From Methanobrevibacter sp. (GTDB taxonomy: Archaea; Methanobacteriota; Methanobacteria; Methanobacteriales; Methanobacteriaceae), in assembly GCA_024689425.1 (NCBI GenBank), contig JAILDN010000052.1:1-50002 (forward strand): 50,002 nt of DNA. The letters are read 5' to 3'. Positions within the stretch are counted from its first letter, which is position 1, and every line of letters begins with the position of its first letter. Positions 28,033 to 36,225 of the stretch are shown in pieces. Both the position numbers and the translations under genes were made by a program. The notes below the pieces were generated by a model. It was not told the origin of the DNA. It ran no database searches and saw nothing but the letters and a program-made list of their open reading frames with translations.

Positions 28033-29385
28033 CTATTCAATATTCTCTCTTAAAAGTTTAACAGTTTCGCCAGGATCAGCTTTTCCACGAGTTATTCTCA
28101 TAACTTGACCAACAAGGAAGTTAAGGGATGCTTTTTGTCCGTCCAAATAATCTTGAACCGCTTTTGGATTTTCATCAATTGCTTGTTTTACGGCAGCCAA
28201 TACTTCATCTTCTTTAACAACACCAAGTAAGCCTAATTCCTCAGCTATTTCTTTAGGTGTTTTCTCATTGTTTGGCATTTGCTCAATGATTCTTTGACCA
28301 GCTTTAGTTGTAATTTCTTTATTTGTAAGCATGTTTAAGAATTCAACTAAATCATCAACTGTAATTCCACTATCTGCAAAATCAAGTTTATTATATGATA
28401 AAACTCTTTTAAGTTCATCTCTCATCCATTTAGCAGCAAATACTGGGTCAATTTCTTTTACAACTTCCTCATAAGCTATTGCCAAATCAAGTTCTGAAGT
28501 TAAAACTTTTGCTGATTCTTCATCAATGCCATAATCTTTAACGAATCTCTCAACTTTATGGTGGGGAGCTTCAGGCATTATTTCTTTAACTTTTTCAATC
28601 AATTCATCCGGAATTTCCATTGGAGGTAAATCAGGGTCTGGGATGAATCTATAATCATCAGCATCTTCTTTTAATCTCATTCTAGTGGTAATCATTTGGC
28701 TTTCAATATAAGCACGGGTTTCTTGTTCGATTTTAACTCCTCTTTTAATGAGATTTTTTTGCCTTACAATTTCGAATTTCAATGCTCTGTATGCACCTTT
28801 GATGGAGTTAACATTCTTCATTTCAACCCTGTTTCCACCATTGAGGGAAATGTTAACGTCTGCTTTCATTGAGTTTTCCCCACGTGCAGCACCACTATAT
28901 TGTAAAACACGAATGATTTCTTTTAAAAAGTTCCTAGCTTCTTCAGGAGAGGTTATATCCGGTTCAGTAACAATTTCAACTAAAGGTATTCCTGAACGGT
29001 TGAAGTTAACGATACCTCTATCTGGTTTATATTGTCCAGGGTCTTCTTCAATGTGGATCTCCCTAATTCTAATTCCGTTTAATTCTCCTTCATAACCGAT
29101 AGGTACGGAAGTTCTTTGATATCCGGAAGATAAATCTGGATAATCGTAATGTTTTCTCATAAAGTAAGTAAAACCTTGGTCAATTTTACAGTTTAACATC
29201 AATGAAATCATCAATGCATTTTCAAGTGCACGCTGATTTGTTGGATGTGGTTTAGCACCTGGTTGATTTAAACATATTGGACAAATATTTTGGTTAATGG
29301 GTGCTTCATTAAAATTTGTCGGGCAATCACAAAATAATTTTGATTCAGTTTCTAATTGTACGTGGATTTCAAGTCCACACATCAT
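28033..29385 (-). CDS. gatB: Asp-tRNA(Asn)/Glu-tRNA(Gln) amidotransferase subunit B
   Basis: A protein of 450 residues from the first ATG. It activates the misacylated tRNA carboxyl group for amidation with GatA/GatC. MCGLEIHVQLETESKLFC opens the cradle domain, with zinc-type Cys pairs (CDCPTNF, CPICLNQPGAKP), MRKHYDYPDLSSGYQ, and VEIVTEPDI. The YqeY-like tail ends with LVGQVMRITRGKADP. The only strong ribosome binding site, GGAGG at 29411-29415, is 25 nt from this ATG but 7 nt from an in-frame ATT at 29401-29403. The real start may therefore be ATT, adding six residues (xSDDFS) before MMCGLE. Confidence 0.95.
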   Translation of the reverse strand: MMCGLEIHVQLETESKLFCDCPTNFNEAPINQNICPICLNQPGAKPHPTNQRALENALMISLMLNCKIDQGFTYFMRKHYDYPDLSSGYQRTSVPIGYEGELNGIRIREIHIEEDPGQYKPDRGIVNFNRSGIPLVEIVTEPDITSPEEARNFLKEIIRVLQYSGAARGENSMKADVNISLNGGNRVEMKNVNSIKGAYRALKFEIVRQKNLIKRGVKIEQETRAYIESQMITTRMRLKEDADDYRFIPDPDLPPMEIPDELIEKVKEIMPEAPHHKVERFVKDYGIDEESAKVLTSELDLAIAYEEVVKEIDPVFAAKWMRDELKRVLSYNKLDFADSGITVDDLVEFLNMLTNKEITTKAGQRIIEQMPNNEKTPKEIAEELGLLGVVKEDEVLAAVKQAIDENPKAVQDYLDGQKASLNFLVGQVMRITRGKADPGETVKLLRENIE

Positions 29386-29515
29386 ACTAAAATCGTCACT
29401 AATAATAATTCCTCCATTGGAAATTTTGATAATAATTTATATTATAATTATATTTATAGTAGGGGATTTATAAAGATTATTAAAAATTAGATTTTTTTAT
29501 ATAATTTAATGAAAA

Positions 29516-30496
29516 TTAATATTTATTTTTAAGTGATTCTTTAACATATCTTTTAATAAATTTATCTAAATCTGGAGAAATTTCGCTTTTCTCAGAACCT
29601 AACATATCCTTATCAGTAAATGTTCCTTTTAGCCTGCGTCCTGTCCATTTAACTTCTTCTTCCACTCTTTTACCGTATTTAGTTCCAAACATTTTAAAAA
29701 GAGGGAATTTTGTAATTCCATTGGCTCCACTTAATATTAATATTCCAATATTCGCTAAATTATCAATCCAGGTTCCGCATATTATTTCAATATCTGGGAA
29801 TTCTAGACGGACTCTAGCAACTACCTGGGCATAATAAAGTGACGCTGGCTGGCAGCTGTCTGCATAAATGGTTTCTTTGTGAGGATTTAGAGAATAAAAG
29901 ATAACTCTGTCAATTTTGTGTTCTTTAATATAGTCAATTACATATTCAACATCTTCCAAGGTTTCTCCAAGACCCAATATTATTGTTATTGCCTTTTTAA
30001 AGCCCAAGTCTCCAGCAGTATCTAACATATTTGAGATGTCATCCAAGCTTTTAGATGGACAAACCCTATTGTGGATTTCAGGATTTGCTACTTCAACAGC
30101 TCCGGTAATTCCTTTGATTTCTGAACTAAATTCTTCTAATTCATCAGTAATGCCCGTATTTAACCACACGCCATCGCCAGTAATGTCTTTAATGGTTGAA
30201 GCTATTTCCTTAATCTCGGATGTTGTAAATGATTCGTATCCTCCAGATAAAAATTCAATATTCCAATCCAGACGTTTGCACATTTCAGCTTCTGCATAAA
30301 TATTGCTGATATTTCTTCTGGCTTTTGTTGGATCTTTAATTTTATTTTTCTGTGTGGACATATAACAGAATGCACAGTCTCCTTTATCACACCACCAAGA
30401 TAAGAATACTGCTCTTTCAAGTGTAACTAAATCTCCATGATTTTTTAATGTAATTTCGTTGGCTTTTTTTATTAAATCGAATGTATTGTAATCCAT
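29516..30496 (-). CDS. Radical SAM enzyme, BioB/HydE/PylB-like
   Basis: A 326-residue radical SAM protein. The cluster motif is WWCDKGDCAFCYM (Cys36, 41, 44 from the chosen start), i.e. CX4CX2C, one residue longer than the classical CX3CX2C. EFLSGGYESF and WLNTGITDEL follow, then VEVANPEIHNRVCPSKSL and TIILGLGETLEDVEY. This is the partial TIM barrel of the BioB/HydE/PylB/HmdB group. The reaction cannot be told. ATG 30496 is preferred to the TTG at 30505, because a TATA-like ATATATAAATATA lies about 25-35 bp before it, suggesting a leaderless or short-leader message. It ends about 130 bp before gatB. Confidence 0.82.
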   Translation of the reverse strand: MDYNTFDLIKKANEITLKNHGDLVTLERAVFLSWWCDKGDCAFCYMSTQKNKIKDPTKARRNISNIYAEAEMCKRLDWNIEFLSGGYESFTTSEIKEIASTIKDITGDGVWLNTGITDELEEFSSEIKGITGAVEVANPEIHNRVCPSKSLDDISNMLDTAGDLGFKKAITIILGLGETLEDVEYVIDYIKEHKIDRVIFYSLNPHKETIYADSCQPASLYYAQVVARVRLEFPDIEIICGTWIDNLANIGILILSGANGITKFPLFKMFGTKYGKRVEEEVKWTGRRLKGTFTDKDMLGSEKSEISPDLDKFIKRYVKESLKNKY

Positions 30497-30594
30497 TTTT
30501 TTCAACTGTGTTAATTATATTTATATATTAGTTTATCTTAACTAATTATTAGTATTTTTTGTATTTTTTTTCAAAAATCCCCTAATAATCATAA

Positions 30595-30605
30595 CTTTTA
30601 TATAG
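30595..30605 (+). promoter_or_regulatory. TATA box of the tRNA-Asn/tRNA-CAU unit
   Basis: CTTTTATATAG lies about 90 bp before tRNA-Asn and resembles the CTTTATATA box before tRNA-Trp. The spacing gives a leader of roughly 60-70 nt before the first tRNA. Confidence 0.45.
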
Positions 30606-30693
30606 TAGTAAAAACAAAAAAAATTGTACTGTTTAAAGTCTTTTGATTTTTAAACATGGGTTTTATTTGGTTAAAACGTGGGTTATTTTTAAT

Positions 30694-30766
<73 letters not shown>

Positions 30767-30773
30767 CTTTTTA

Positions 30774-30847
30774 GGGCCCATAGCTTAGCCAGGTAGAGCG
30801 TCCGGCTCATAACCGGAAGGCCATGGGTTCGAACCCCATTGGGCCCA
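30774..30847 (+). tRNA. tRNA with CAT anticodon (elongator Met or Ile2)
   Basis: 74 nt. Acceptor arms GGGCCCA and TGGGCCC pair fully, with an A discriminator. The anticodon loop CTCATAA gives CAT. It does not look like the archaeal initiator. Elongator Met and the Ile2 form, whose C34 is changed to agmatidine, share this anticodon, and I cannot separate them from this sequence alone. No CCA is encoded. Confidence 0.93.
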
Positions 30848-30872
30848 TGTTACTAAACTTTCATTGTCATTT

Positions 30873-30953
<81 letters not shown>

Positions 30954-31003
30954 AAACTTGTTAAGATTTTTAATGGTTTCTAAGTATCACTTTCGTTTCA
31001 TAA

Positions 31004-31086
31004 GCGGGGGTGCCCGAGAGGCCAAAGGGGACAGGCTTAGGACCTGTTGACGCAGGTCTACCAGGGTTCAAATCCCTGCTCCCGCA
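31004..31086 (+). tRNA. tRNA-Leu (TAG)
   Basis: 83 nt with a long variable arm, as expected for Leu. Acceptor GCGGGGG pairs with CTCCCGC, with one G-T wobble, and an A discriminator follows. Anticodon loop CTTAGGA gives TAG, which reads CUA codons. The D arm has TGCCCGAGAGGCCAAAGG, typical of a class II tRNA. No CCA is encoded. Confidence 0.95.
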
Positions 31087-31119
31087 TCTAACAATTTTTT
31101 TATTTTTATCATATTCAAT

Positions 31120-31196
<77 letters not shown>

Positions 31197-31222
31197 TTAT
31201 AAACTATTTTTTTGGTGTTATT

Positions 31223-31630
31223 TTGGCTAAGAAAGGGTCTGCTGAAGAAAGAGATTTAGTTCACAAGCTTTGGGACAGAAATTTTGCAGCTATGAGGGCT
31301 CCAGCTTCTGGAGGAGCTACAAAAAGACCATTGCCTGATGTTGTTGCTGGAAACGGCAAAGTGTATTTGGCTATTGAAGTTAAAACAACAACTAAAGATA
31401 AAGTTTACATTGAAGAGCCGCAAATTGATGCACTATTGGAATTTTCTAAAATATTTGGTGCTAAAGCGTATATTGGTGTTAAATTTAAATATAAAAAATG
31501 GTTATTTTTAGAGCCAGAAAACGCTGAGCGAACAAGAAATGGTAATTATAAAATTGAAAAAGATTATATACTTGAAAAAGGCTTAGAAATCGATGAAATC
31601 GCTGGAATAGATAAGCAAATGAAATTTTAA
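31223..31630 (+). CDS. hjc: Holliday junction resolvase Hjc
   Basis: A 135-residue archaeal enzyme that cuts four-way DNA junctions during recombination. It reads MAKKGSAEERDLVHKLWDR from a TTG start. The catalytic residues of this endonuclease fold are visible: Glu9 (or Glu8) in SAEERD, Asp39 in RPLPDVVA, and Glu52/Lys54 in AIEVKTT. The Gly/Ala-rich RAPASGGAT loop precedes Asp39. The open frame extends back to 31154, but that part lies inside tRNA-His; GGTG at 31213 supports the TTG at 31223. It begins only 28 nt after tRNA-His and may share its transcript. Confidence 0.95.
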   Translation: MAKKGSAEERDLVHKLWDRNFAAMRAPASGGATKRPLPDVVAGNGKVYLAIEVKTTTKDKVYIEEPQIDALLEFSKIFGAKAYIGVKFKYKKWLFLEPENAERTRNGNYKIEKDYILEKGLEIDEIAGIDKQMKF

Positions 31631-31635
31631 CAAAA

Positions 31636-31648
31636 ACTTTATATACTA
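31636..31648 (+). promoter_or_regulatory. TATA box of tRNA-Trp
   Basis: CTTTATATA (31637-31645) lies 35-43 bp before the first base of tRNA-Trp, right after the hjc stop. It is a typical archaeal box, giving a short 5' leader. Confidence 0.6.
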
Positions 31649-31679
31649 ATTAAAATATAATACTTATAGTATGTTATGT

Positions 31680-31827
31680 GGGGTTATAGTGTAACCAGGC
31701 ATCATCTGGGACTCCAGTTGTCTTTGAAGAACTATACGCGTAACTGAACAGTACTTGTTGTGATGATCAATTGGAGTACTGAGACAAGAGACATCCCAGG
31801 ATCGGGGTTCAAATCCCTGTGACCCCA
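31680..31827 (+). tRNA. tRNA-Trp (CCA) with 75-nt intron
   Basis: Acceptor GGGGTTA pairs with TGACCCC (one G-T pair), with an A discriminator. The anticodon stem TGGGA (31707-31711) pairs with TCCCA (31794-31798), and C34-C35-A36 are 31714-31716. The intron is 31718-31792, between positions 37 and 38. The splice sites show a bulge-helix-bulge: bulge AGT, a 4-position helix between 31712-31715 and 31787-31790 with one C-A mismatch, bulge ACA, and an inner helix TGTC/GACA. The mature tRNA has a normal 7-base anticodon loop. Confidence 0.96.
31718..31792 (+). ncRNA. tRNA-Trp intron carrying a box C/D guide RNA
   Basis: The intron contains a box C (GTGATGA, 31760-31766), box D (CTGA, 31779-31782), a C'-like TGAAGA (31725-31730) and a D'-like CTGA (31744-31747). 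The guide AATTGGAGT just before box D (31769-31777) pairs with the pre-tRNA over the anticodon. The fifth base upstream of box D (G31774) faces C34, the predicted 2'-O-methylation site. This matches the known C/D guide in tRNA-Trp introns of other Euryarchaeota. The guide before D' has no target that I can find in this tRNA. Confidence 0.88.
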
Positions 31828-31873
31828 TTTTTACATTAAACTTTTTTTACTACTTTTTATAATATATATTTTT

Positions 31874-32488
31874 ATGAGTTCTAATAATATTATTTTTATT
31901 CCGGGTTATAATATGGATTCCAATTGTTATTTGATTGGTGATATGTTAGTTGACACTGGAACAGGCACTAATGAAGATTATTTAATTTCACAGCTTGAAA
32001 AACATGGTGTTAAACGTGAAGATATTTCTTTAGTTGTGAATACACATTGTCATTTTGACCATATTGGAGGTAATCACTTTTTTGAAGATGCAGAAATTGC
32101 CGTTCATAGGCTAGATGCAATTCCTATTAGAAATGAAGATACATTAGGAACAGCAGGGACTGCTTTTGGTTTTGATAATATTAACAATTCAAGAGTTGAT
32201 ATTGAATTGGAAAACGGAGATAAAATTAGAGGTTTTGAAGTAATTCACACCCCAGGCCACACTAGTGGTGGAATCTGTCTATGGGATGGTGTTAATTTAA
32301 TTTCTGGAGATACTGTCTTTTCACACGGGGGTGTTGGAAGAACAGATATTGGTGGTGATTGGGGCGATTTAAAAGAATCTGTTTTGAAATTAACAAAATT
32401 AGATGTAATTAATTTATTTCCAGGTCATGGACCAATAGTTGAAGGAAATGGGTCACAACACATTAAAGTGTCATATTCCCAGTTCTAA
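31874..32488 (+). CDS. Metallo-beta-lactamase-fold hydrolase (glyoxalase II-like)
   Basis: A 204-residue cytoplasmic hydrolase. It has the zinc motif NTHCHFDHIGG (about residues 56-66), a third His in HTPGHTSGG (about 134), Asp in ISGDTVFSHGGVGRTD, and a last His in FPGHGP. This set is typical of two-metal thioesterase-like members of the MBL family. The true substrate is unknown; hydroxyacylglutathione is unlikely, as methanogens use other thiols. The ATG is preceded by a T/A-rich stretch without a ribosome binding site. It converges with trkA, leaving 2 nt between the stops. Confidence 0.88.
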   Translation: MSSNNIIFIPGYNMDSNCYLIGDMLVDTGTGTNEDYLISQLEKHGVKREDISLVVNTHCHFDHIGGNHFFEDAEIAVHRLDAIPIRNEDTLGTAGTAFGFDNINNSRVDIELENGDKIRGFEVIHTPGHTSGGICLWDGVNLISGDTVFSHGGVGRTDIGGDWGDLKESVLKLTKLDVINLFPGHGPIVEGNGSQHIKVSYSQF

Positions 32489-32490
32489 AA

Positions 32491-33138
32491 TTATTCAAGT
32501 TTTTTAGATACCTTTGAAAAAGATCCCCTTTTAACTAAAACGGAAACCTTTTCGCCACGTGCAAGAATATTGTCTTCTTGCGGGATTACTAATTTTCCAT
32601 TAGGATATGTAGCTATTATAATAAAATCTTTAGTTGGAGATATGTCTTTTATACGTTTTCCAACTATTTTATCGTTTGTTATTGTCATATCTAAGATTTC
32701 TGCATCTCCTTCACCAAGGGAGATTAAATCTGCAACGTTTGGTCTAGTTACTAATTTTTCTAAAAATCCGGCAGCTGTTATTTCAGGGCTAATTACATTA
32801 TCAATTCCAACAGCTTTAAATGCTTCTTCATGGTCAGGATTACTTACACGAGCAATGATATTTGGAACATCATATTTTCTAACGAGAATGCATGATAATA
32901 AGTTTGCTTCGTCGTTACCTGTTGTTGCAATAAAGAAATCTGCATCTTCAATATTTGCTTCTTCAAGTAATTTGGAGTTAGTTCCGTTTCCACAGATAAC
33001 TAATGCATCAAGTTCAGCGGCTGCTTCGTTGCATAATGCTTCATTATCGTCAATTAATGTAATATCATATCCATCATCGATTAATAAGTTTGCAAGGGAT
33101 AATCCTACACGTCCCATACCCATTATAATAACATACAT
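32491..33138 (-). CDS. trkA: Trk potassium uptake regulatory protein TrkA
   Basis: A 215-residue NAD-binding subunit that gates TrkH. The TrkA-N (RCK) domain opens with [18 protein letters not shown], a Rossmann GxGxxG motif, and runs to about residue 130, with LIDDNEALC ending the second strand. The TrkA-C domain follows (about 140-215). It is half the length of E. coli TrkA, which has two such repeats; a single set is common in archaea. GGGTGAT precedes the ATG. It is 53 nt downstream of trkH on the same strand and probably in the same message. Confidence 0.95.
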   Translation of the reverse strand: MYVIIMGMGRVGLSLANLLIDDGYDITLIDDNEALCNEAAAELDALVICGNGTNSKLLEEANIEDADFFIATTGNDEANLLSCILVRKYDVPNIIARVSNPDHEEAFKAVGIDNVISPEITAAGFLEKLVTRPNVADLISLGEGDAEILDMTITNDKIVGKRIKDISPTKDFIIIATYPNGKLVIPQEDNILARGEKVSVLVKRGSFSKVSKKLE

Positions 33139-33191
33139 ATAATCACCCTCATGTTAAATAATGAATATTGTATTTTTAAAACTTATAAATC

Positions 33192-34625
33192 TTATCTTTT
33201 GAATATTTCAAAAATAGCTCTAAATGTAATTAATACAGGATATATTTCTAATCTTCCAGTCCACATATTAAACATACTTATGACTTTTAATGGCGTTTCA
33301 AGTGAAGATGAGATTTCTCCAAGCCCTAAACCAACGTTACCTTGTATTGACATCGTATCAAATAAACTTTTAAATGGGTCATGACCAAACAGACAGAATA
33401 ATAACCAGGTTATCAGAATACAAATCATATAGAGAGTTATATAGTTTCCACTTTGAGAAACGGCTTTTTCTGGAATCTTTTGGCCGGATATTTGAAGGGG
33501 GATTACTCTACCTTCAGGAGACAATATTTCACGAATATGTTTGTAGGTTCCTTTAAAAAATGTTATAATACGCAATAATTTGAGTGCACCCACTGTTGAT
33601 CCGCTTGAACCTCCAATGGTCATCAATGCCATTAAAACGATGATTACAAATGATGGCCAGGTTGACATTACTGCAGTTCCCTGGACCGATGCGCCTGTTG
33701 TTGTCATAGCGGATACTACAGTAAATAACAATTCTATTGGAACAATCTTTGAAACAAAGAATAAAACAACAGTTGAAATAGCAATTAAACAAATCATAAC
33801 CTTAAACTGCAAATCACGCACCAATGATTTTCCTCTTGTCTTAATAACCTTATAGTGAACCAAAAAGCTTGTTGCTCCAAGTATCATTAAGATAATTGTA
33901 ATGAAGTAAATTAAATCGTTATGGTAAAATCCAATGTTTGCGTTTTTAATACTCATGCCTCCAGTTGAAATAATGCTGAATGTTGTACAGACAGAGTCAA
34001 AAAGAGGCATTCCTGCAAGCAAATATAATATTATTCCTGCAACGGTATAAATTAGATAAATTTTGATGGTTTGTTTAAGTGTGGCTTTTATGGATGGTTT
34101 AATACGTTCTTCACGAGCTTCTGATTTGTATAATTTAGATGATGCAGTTCCGGGTTTTGTTAAAATCCCAATAATCATAACAACAACTCCAAGACCGCCA
34201 ACCCATTGTTGTAATGCTCTGAAAAATAGAATGCTTTGGGGTAAGCTTTCTACATCACTGAATATAGTAATTCCACTTCCAGTTAAAGCAGACATACTTT
34301 CAAAAGCACAATCGATAATATTTGCACCGCTAGTTAAGGACATTATGGCTGCACAGATAATGCAGGCCCATATCCACGCAATTGATGAGATAATCATCCC
34401 ATGTTTTAAACGCAGTTTATTGGAGGAGTATTTGTCCAGTCCTTTAATACAAATAAAACCAATCCCCATTGATATCAAGGAGGGAATAATAAAATAAAGT
34501 GCATTAAATTCGAAGTATATTAAATCGACAATGATTGGAATTAAACCCATTATTCCAATACCGACCATAAGTTTACCAGAGTTTCTGGCTACAATCATCA
34601 AGTCGGTTCTATTTATATACCTCAT
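33192..34625 (-). CDS. trkH: Trk potassium transporter membrane subunit TrkH
   Basis: A 477-residue membrane protein with the four M1-P-M2 repeats of the TrkH/KtrB superfamily. Pore-loop segments with conserved Gly appear as SALTGSGITIF (about 112-122), FSIISTGGMSIKN (about 223-235), VVSAMTTTGASVQG (about 302-315) and DTMSIQGNVGLGLGE (about 436-450). The third pore is followed by MTIGGSSGSTVGALK. With TrkA it imports K+, the main osmolyte ion of the cell. The ATG has AGGGG 10 nt upstream. Confidence 0.96.
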   Translation of the reverse strand: MRYINRTDLMIVARNSGKLMVGIGIMGLIPIIVDLIYFEFNALYFIIPSLISMGIGFICIKGLDKYSSNKLRLKHGMIISSIAWIWACIICAAIMSLTSGANIIDCAFESMSALTGSGITIFSDVESLPQSILFFRALQQWVGGLGVVVMIIGILTKPGTASSKLYKSEAREERIKPSIKATLKQTIKIYLIYTVAGIILYLLAGMPLFDSVCTTFSIISTGGMSIKNANIGFYHNDLIYFITIILMILGATSFLVHYKVIKTRGKSLVRDLQFKVMICLIAISTVVLFFVSKIVPIELLFTVVSAMTTTGASVQGTAVMSTWPSFVIIVLMALMTIGGSSGSTVGALKLLRIITFFKGTYKHIREILSPEGRVIPLQISGQKIPEKAVSQSGNYITLYMICILITWLLFCLFGHDPFKSLFDTMSIQGNVGLGLGEISSSLETPLKVISMFNMWTGRLEIYPVLITFRAIFEIFKR

Positions 34626-34727
34626 TCGACAAACCCCTAAAAAATAATATACACTAATAAAATTTGAACAAATATATATATAAATTTTTAAGTAATAACA
34701 TTATAATATAATTTTAGAGGAAGAATC

Positions 34728-35780
34728 ATGGATAAGAAAACCCTATTATTTTTCGCATTCAGTATTTTAATATTGTTAGTTATGCTATGGTTTGTAGGAA
34801 TTGATAAGGTTTTTGATGCATTAAAATTAGCTAATTTAGCTTTAATTGGTGTTGCCATAGTAATGCAGATATTTACATATTATTTATACACTTTGAGGTG
34901 GAAAATACTTAATAACATTGCGGATATTAATACAGGAGTCTTTAAATTATTGCCTATGACTTTAGTGGGTCTTGCAGTTAATAATATTACTCCATCTGGA
35001 AGGGGTGGGGGAGAGCCTGTAAGGGCATATATATTAGCTCGTGAAGAAAATTATCCTATGGAAGAGACTTTTGCAGCAGTTGTTGCCGATAGGGCTTTAG
35101 ATACTTTTCCTTTCATTGTTTTAGCTATTATCACTATTATTGGAGCTACTTTTTATTTTAATCTTGATTTATGGCTGATTGTCGTAATGGTTCTGGCCGT
35201 AATAGTTATTGTTGCAATTTTACTTTTAATAGTTTACATGTCTATCAATCCGAAGTTTGGAAAAAAAGTTGATGGGTGGATTGTTGGATTGTCCAGGAGA
35301 TTTTATAAGAAAAACTCTGACGAATTTGAAGGAAAAATTCACAAAGTAATTAAAGGTTTTCAAGATACTATGAATCTTGTAATACATAATAAAAATGTAT
35401 TGTATTATGCACTTCCATTATCCTTTATAGTTTGGATATTTGAGATTTTTAGGGTTTATGTTGTATTCTTAGCATTTGGAGCTAATATCAGTCCAATTAT
35501 AATTGCTGAGGTATTTATTATAGCCTCTCTTGTAGGTATGATTCCGCTACTTCCAGGAGGTTTGGGGGCAGTCGATGGTATAATGATTGCTTTTTATGCT
35601 GTTGCAGGTGTATCTACATCAATTTCAGCAGCAGCTACTGTAATTGAAAGATTAATTTCATTTTGGATGGCTACAATTTTAGGTTTGGTAATTTTACCTC
35701 ATTATGGTTCATCCGCTTTAGATAAAATCTCATTTAGTTCTGACGTAGAAGAGCTGCCTGAGAAAAGTGATGAAGAATAA
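34728..35780 (+). CDS. Flippase-like integral membrane protein (UPF0104/LPG-synthase TM region)
   Basis: A 350-residue protein with about 8 transmembrane segments. The family motif AVNNITPSGRGGGEPVRAYIL (residues about 83-103) is complete, followed by a conserved VVADRALDTFPF (about 115-126) and the closing LLPGGLGAVDGIM (about 274-286). Archaeal members include AglD-like proteins; bacterial members form the membrane part of lysyl-phosphatidylglycerol synthase. A role in moving a lipid or lipid-linked sugar is plausible but not proven. GAGGA lies upstream of the ATG. It is divergent from trkH. Confidence 0.85.
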   Translation: MDKKTLLFFAFSILILLVMLWFVGIDKVFDALKLANLALIGVAIVMQIFTYYLYTLRWKILNNIADINTGVFKLLPMTLVGLAVNNITPSGRGGGEPVRAYILAREENYPMEETFAAVVADRALDTFPFIVLAIITIIGATFYFNLDLWLIVVMVLAVIVIVAILLLIVYMSINPKFGKKVDGWIVGLSRRFYKKNSDEFEGKIHKVIKGFQDTMNLVIHNKNVLYYALPLSFIVWIFEIFRVYVVFLAFGANISPIIIAEVFIIASLVGMIPLLPGGLGAVDGIMIAFYAVAGVSTSISAAATVIERLISFWMATILGLVILPHYGSSALDKISFSSDVEELPEKSDEE

Positions 35781-36103
35781 TTTTAATATGGTAAGTACAT
35801 TTATCAATTAAAATCCTATGATGTTGTTTGTCGTCTAAGTATTGTTTTTATTGTTCTAATAGTGAATTCTGGCCCCATATCAGTTTTTTTAATCAATATT
35901 TCACATTAAATAGAAAATTTATCTATAGTGCAAGAATATTTGACTTCTGTAAGTCAGGGATGATTTGCATAAAATGGGGGAGCATATTATTTATCAAATG
36001 CTCAATGATATGATTTAAATAATTAAGGAAACATAATAAAAAATGACAATAATATGTTTAATTCAAATTTTCAACGATAACAAAGTTAAAAAATAAATTA
36101 AAC
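35781..36103. other. Non-coding A/T-rich stretch before the IS605-like right end
   Basis: No convincing gene is seen. A 61-codon frame at 35828-36013 lacks any known motif and has no ribosome binding site. Two hairpins occur: TGACTT-ctgt-AAGTCA at 35941-35956, and GAGCAT (35980-35985) with ATGCTC (35998-36003). One of them could be a relic of a transposon left end, but I see no tnpA or tnpB remnant. Confidence 0.5.
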
Positions 36104-36210
36104 TATAGTCTGAACCTTCGAAAGAAGGGGATAGCACGGTAATTCTATGCTCAAAAGAGTGTACGGCCCGTGAAGTAAGAATCCTCAACTTATATGGGTT
36201 GAGTAGTTCA
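36104..36210 (+). mobile_element. Orphan IS200/IS605-type right end with omega-RNA-like sequence, no tnpB
   Basis: The segment carries the conserved blocks of TnpB-type right ends: a CCTTC-gaaa-GAAGG hairpin (36115-36128), then GGGGATAGCACGGTAA (36127-36142), GGCCCGTGAAGTAAGAA (36165-36181), and a terminal hairpin CTCAACTT-atat-GGGTTGAG (36184-36203) followed by TAGTTCA (36204-36210). CACGG (36135-36139) can pair with CCGTG (36168-36172), as in the pseudoknot of omega RNAs. No tnpA or tnpB gene lies upstream. The end falls 15 nt before the ftr ATG. Confidence 0.8.
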
Positions 36211-36225
36211 AGTAATGGTGAAAAA

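Noticed and set aside
35828-36013. 61-codon frame before the IS605-like end as a tnpB remnant
   Set aside because: It has none of the TnpB residues (DRD motif, CxxC zinc pairs in order) and no start signal.
36104-36225. Metabolite riboswitch before ftr
   Set aside because: The conserved blocks and terminal hairpin plus TAGTTCA fit an IS605 right end better than any riboswitch class I know. A later regulatory role is still possible and is listed as a finding.
36199-36225. N-terminal extension of Ftr from the TTG at 36199
   Set aside because: The nine added residues are read from the transposon-end hairpin, and known Ftr proteins start at MEINGV.
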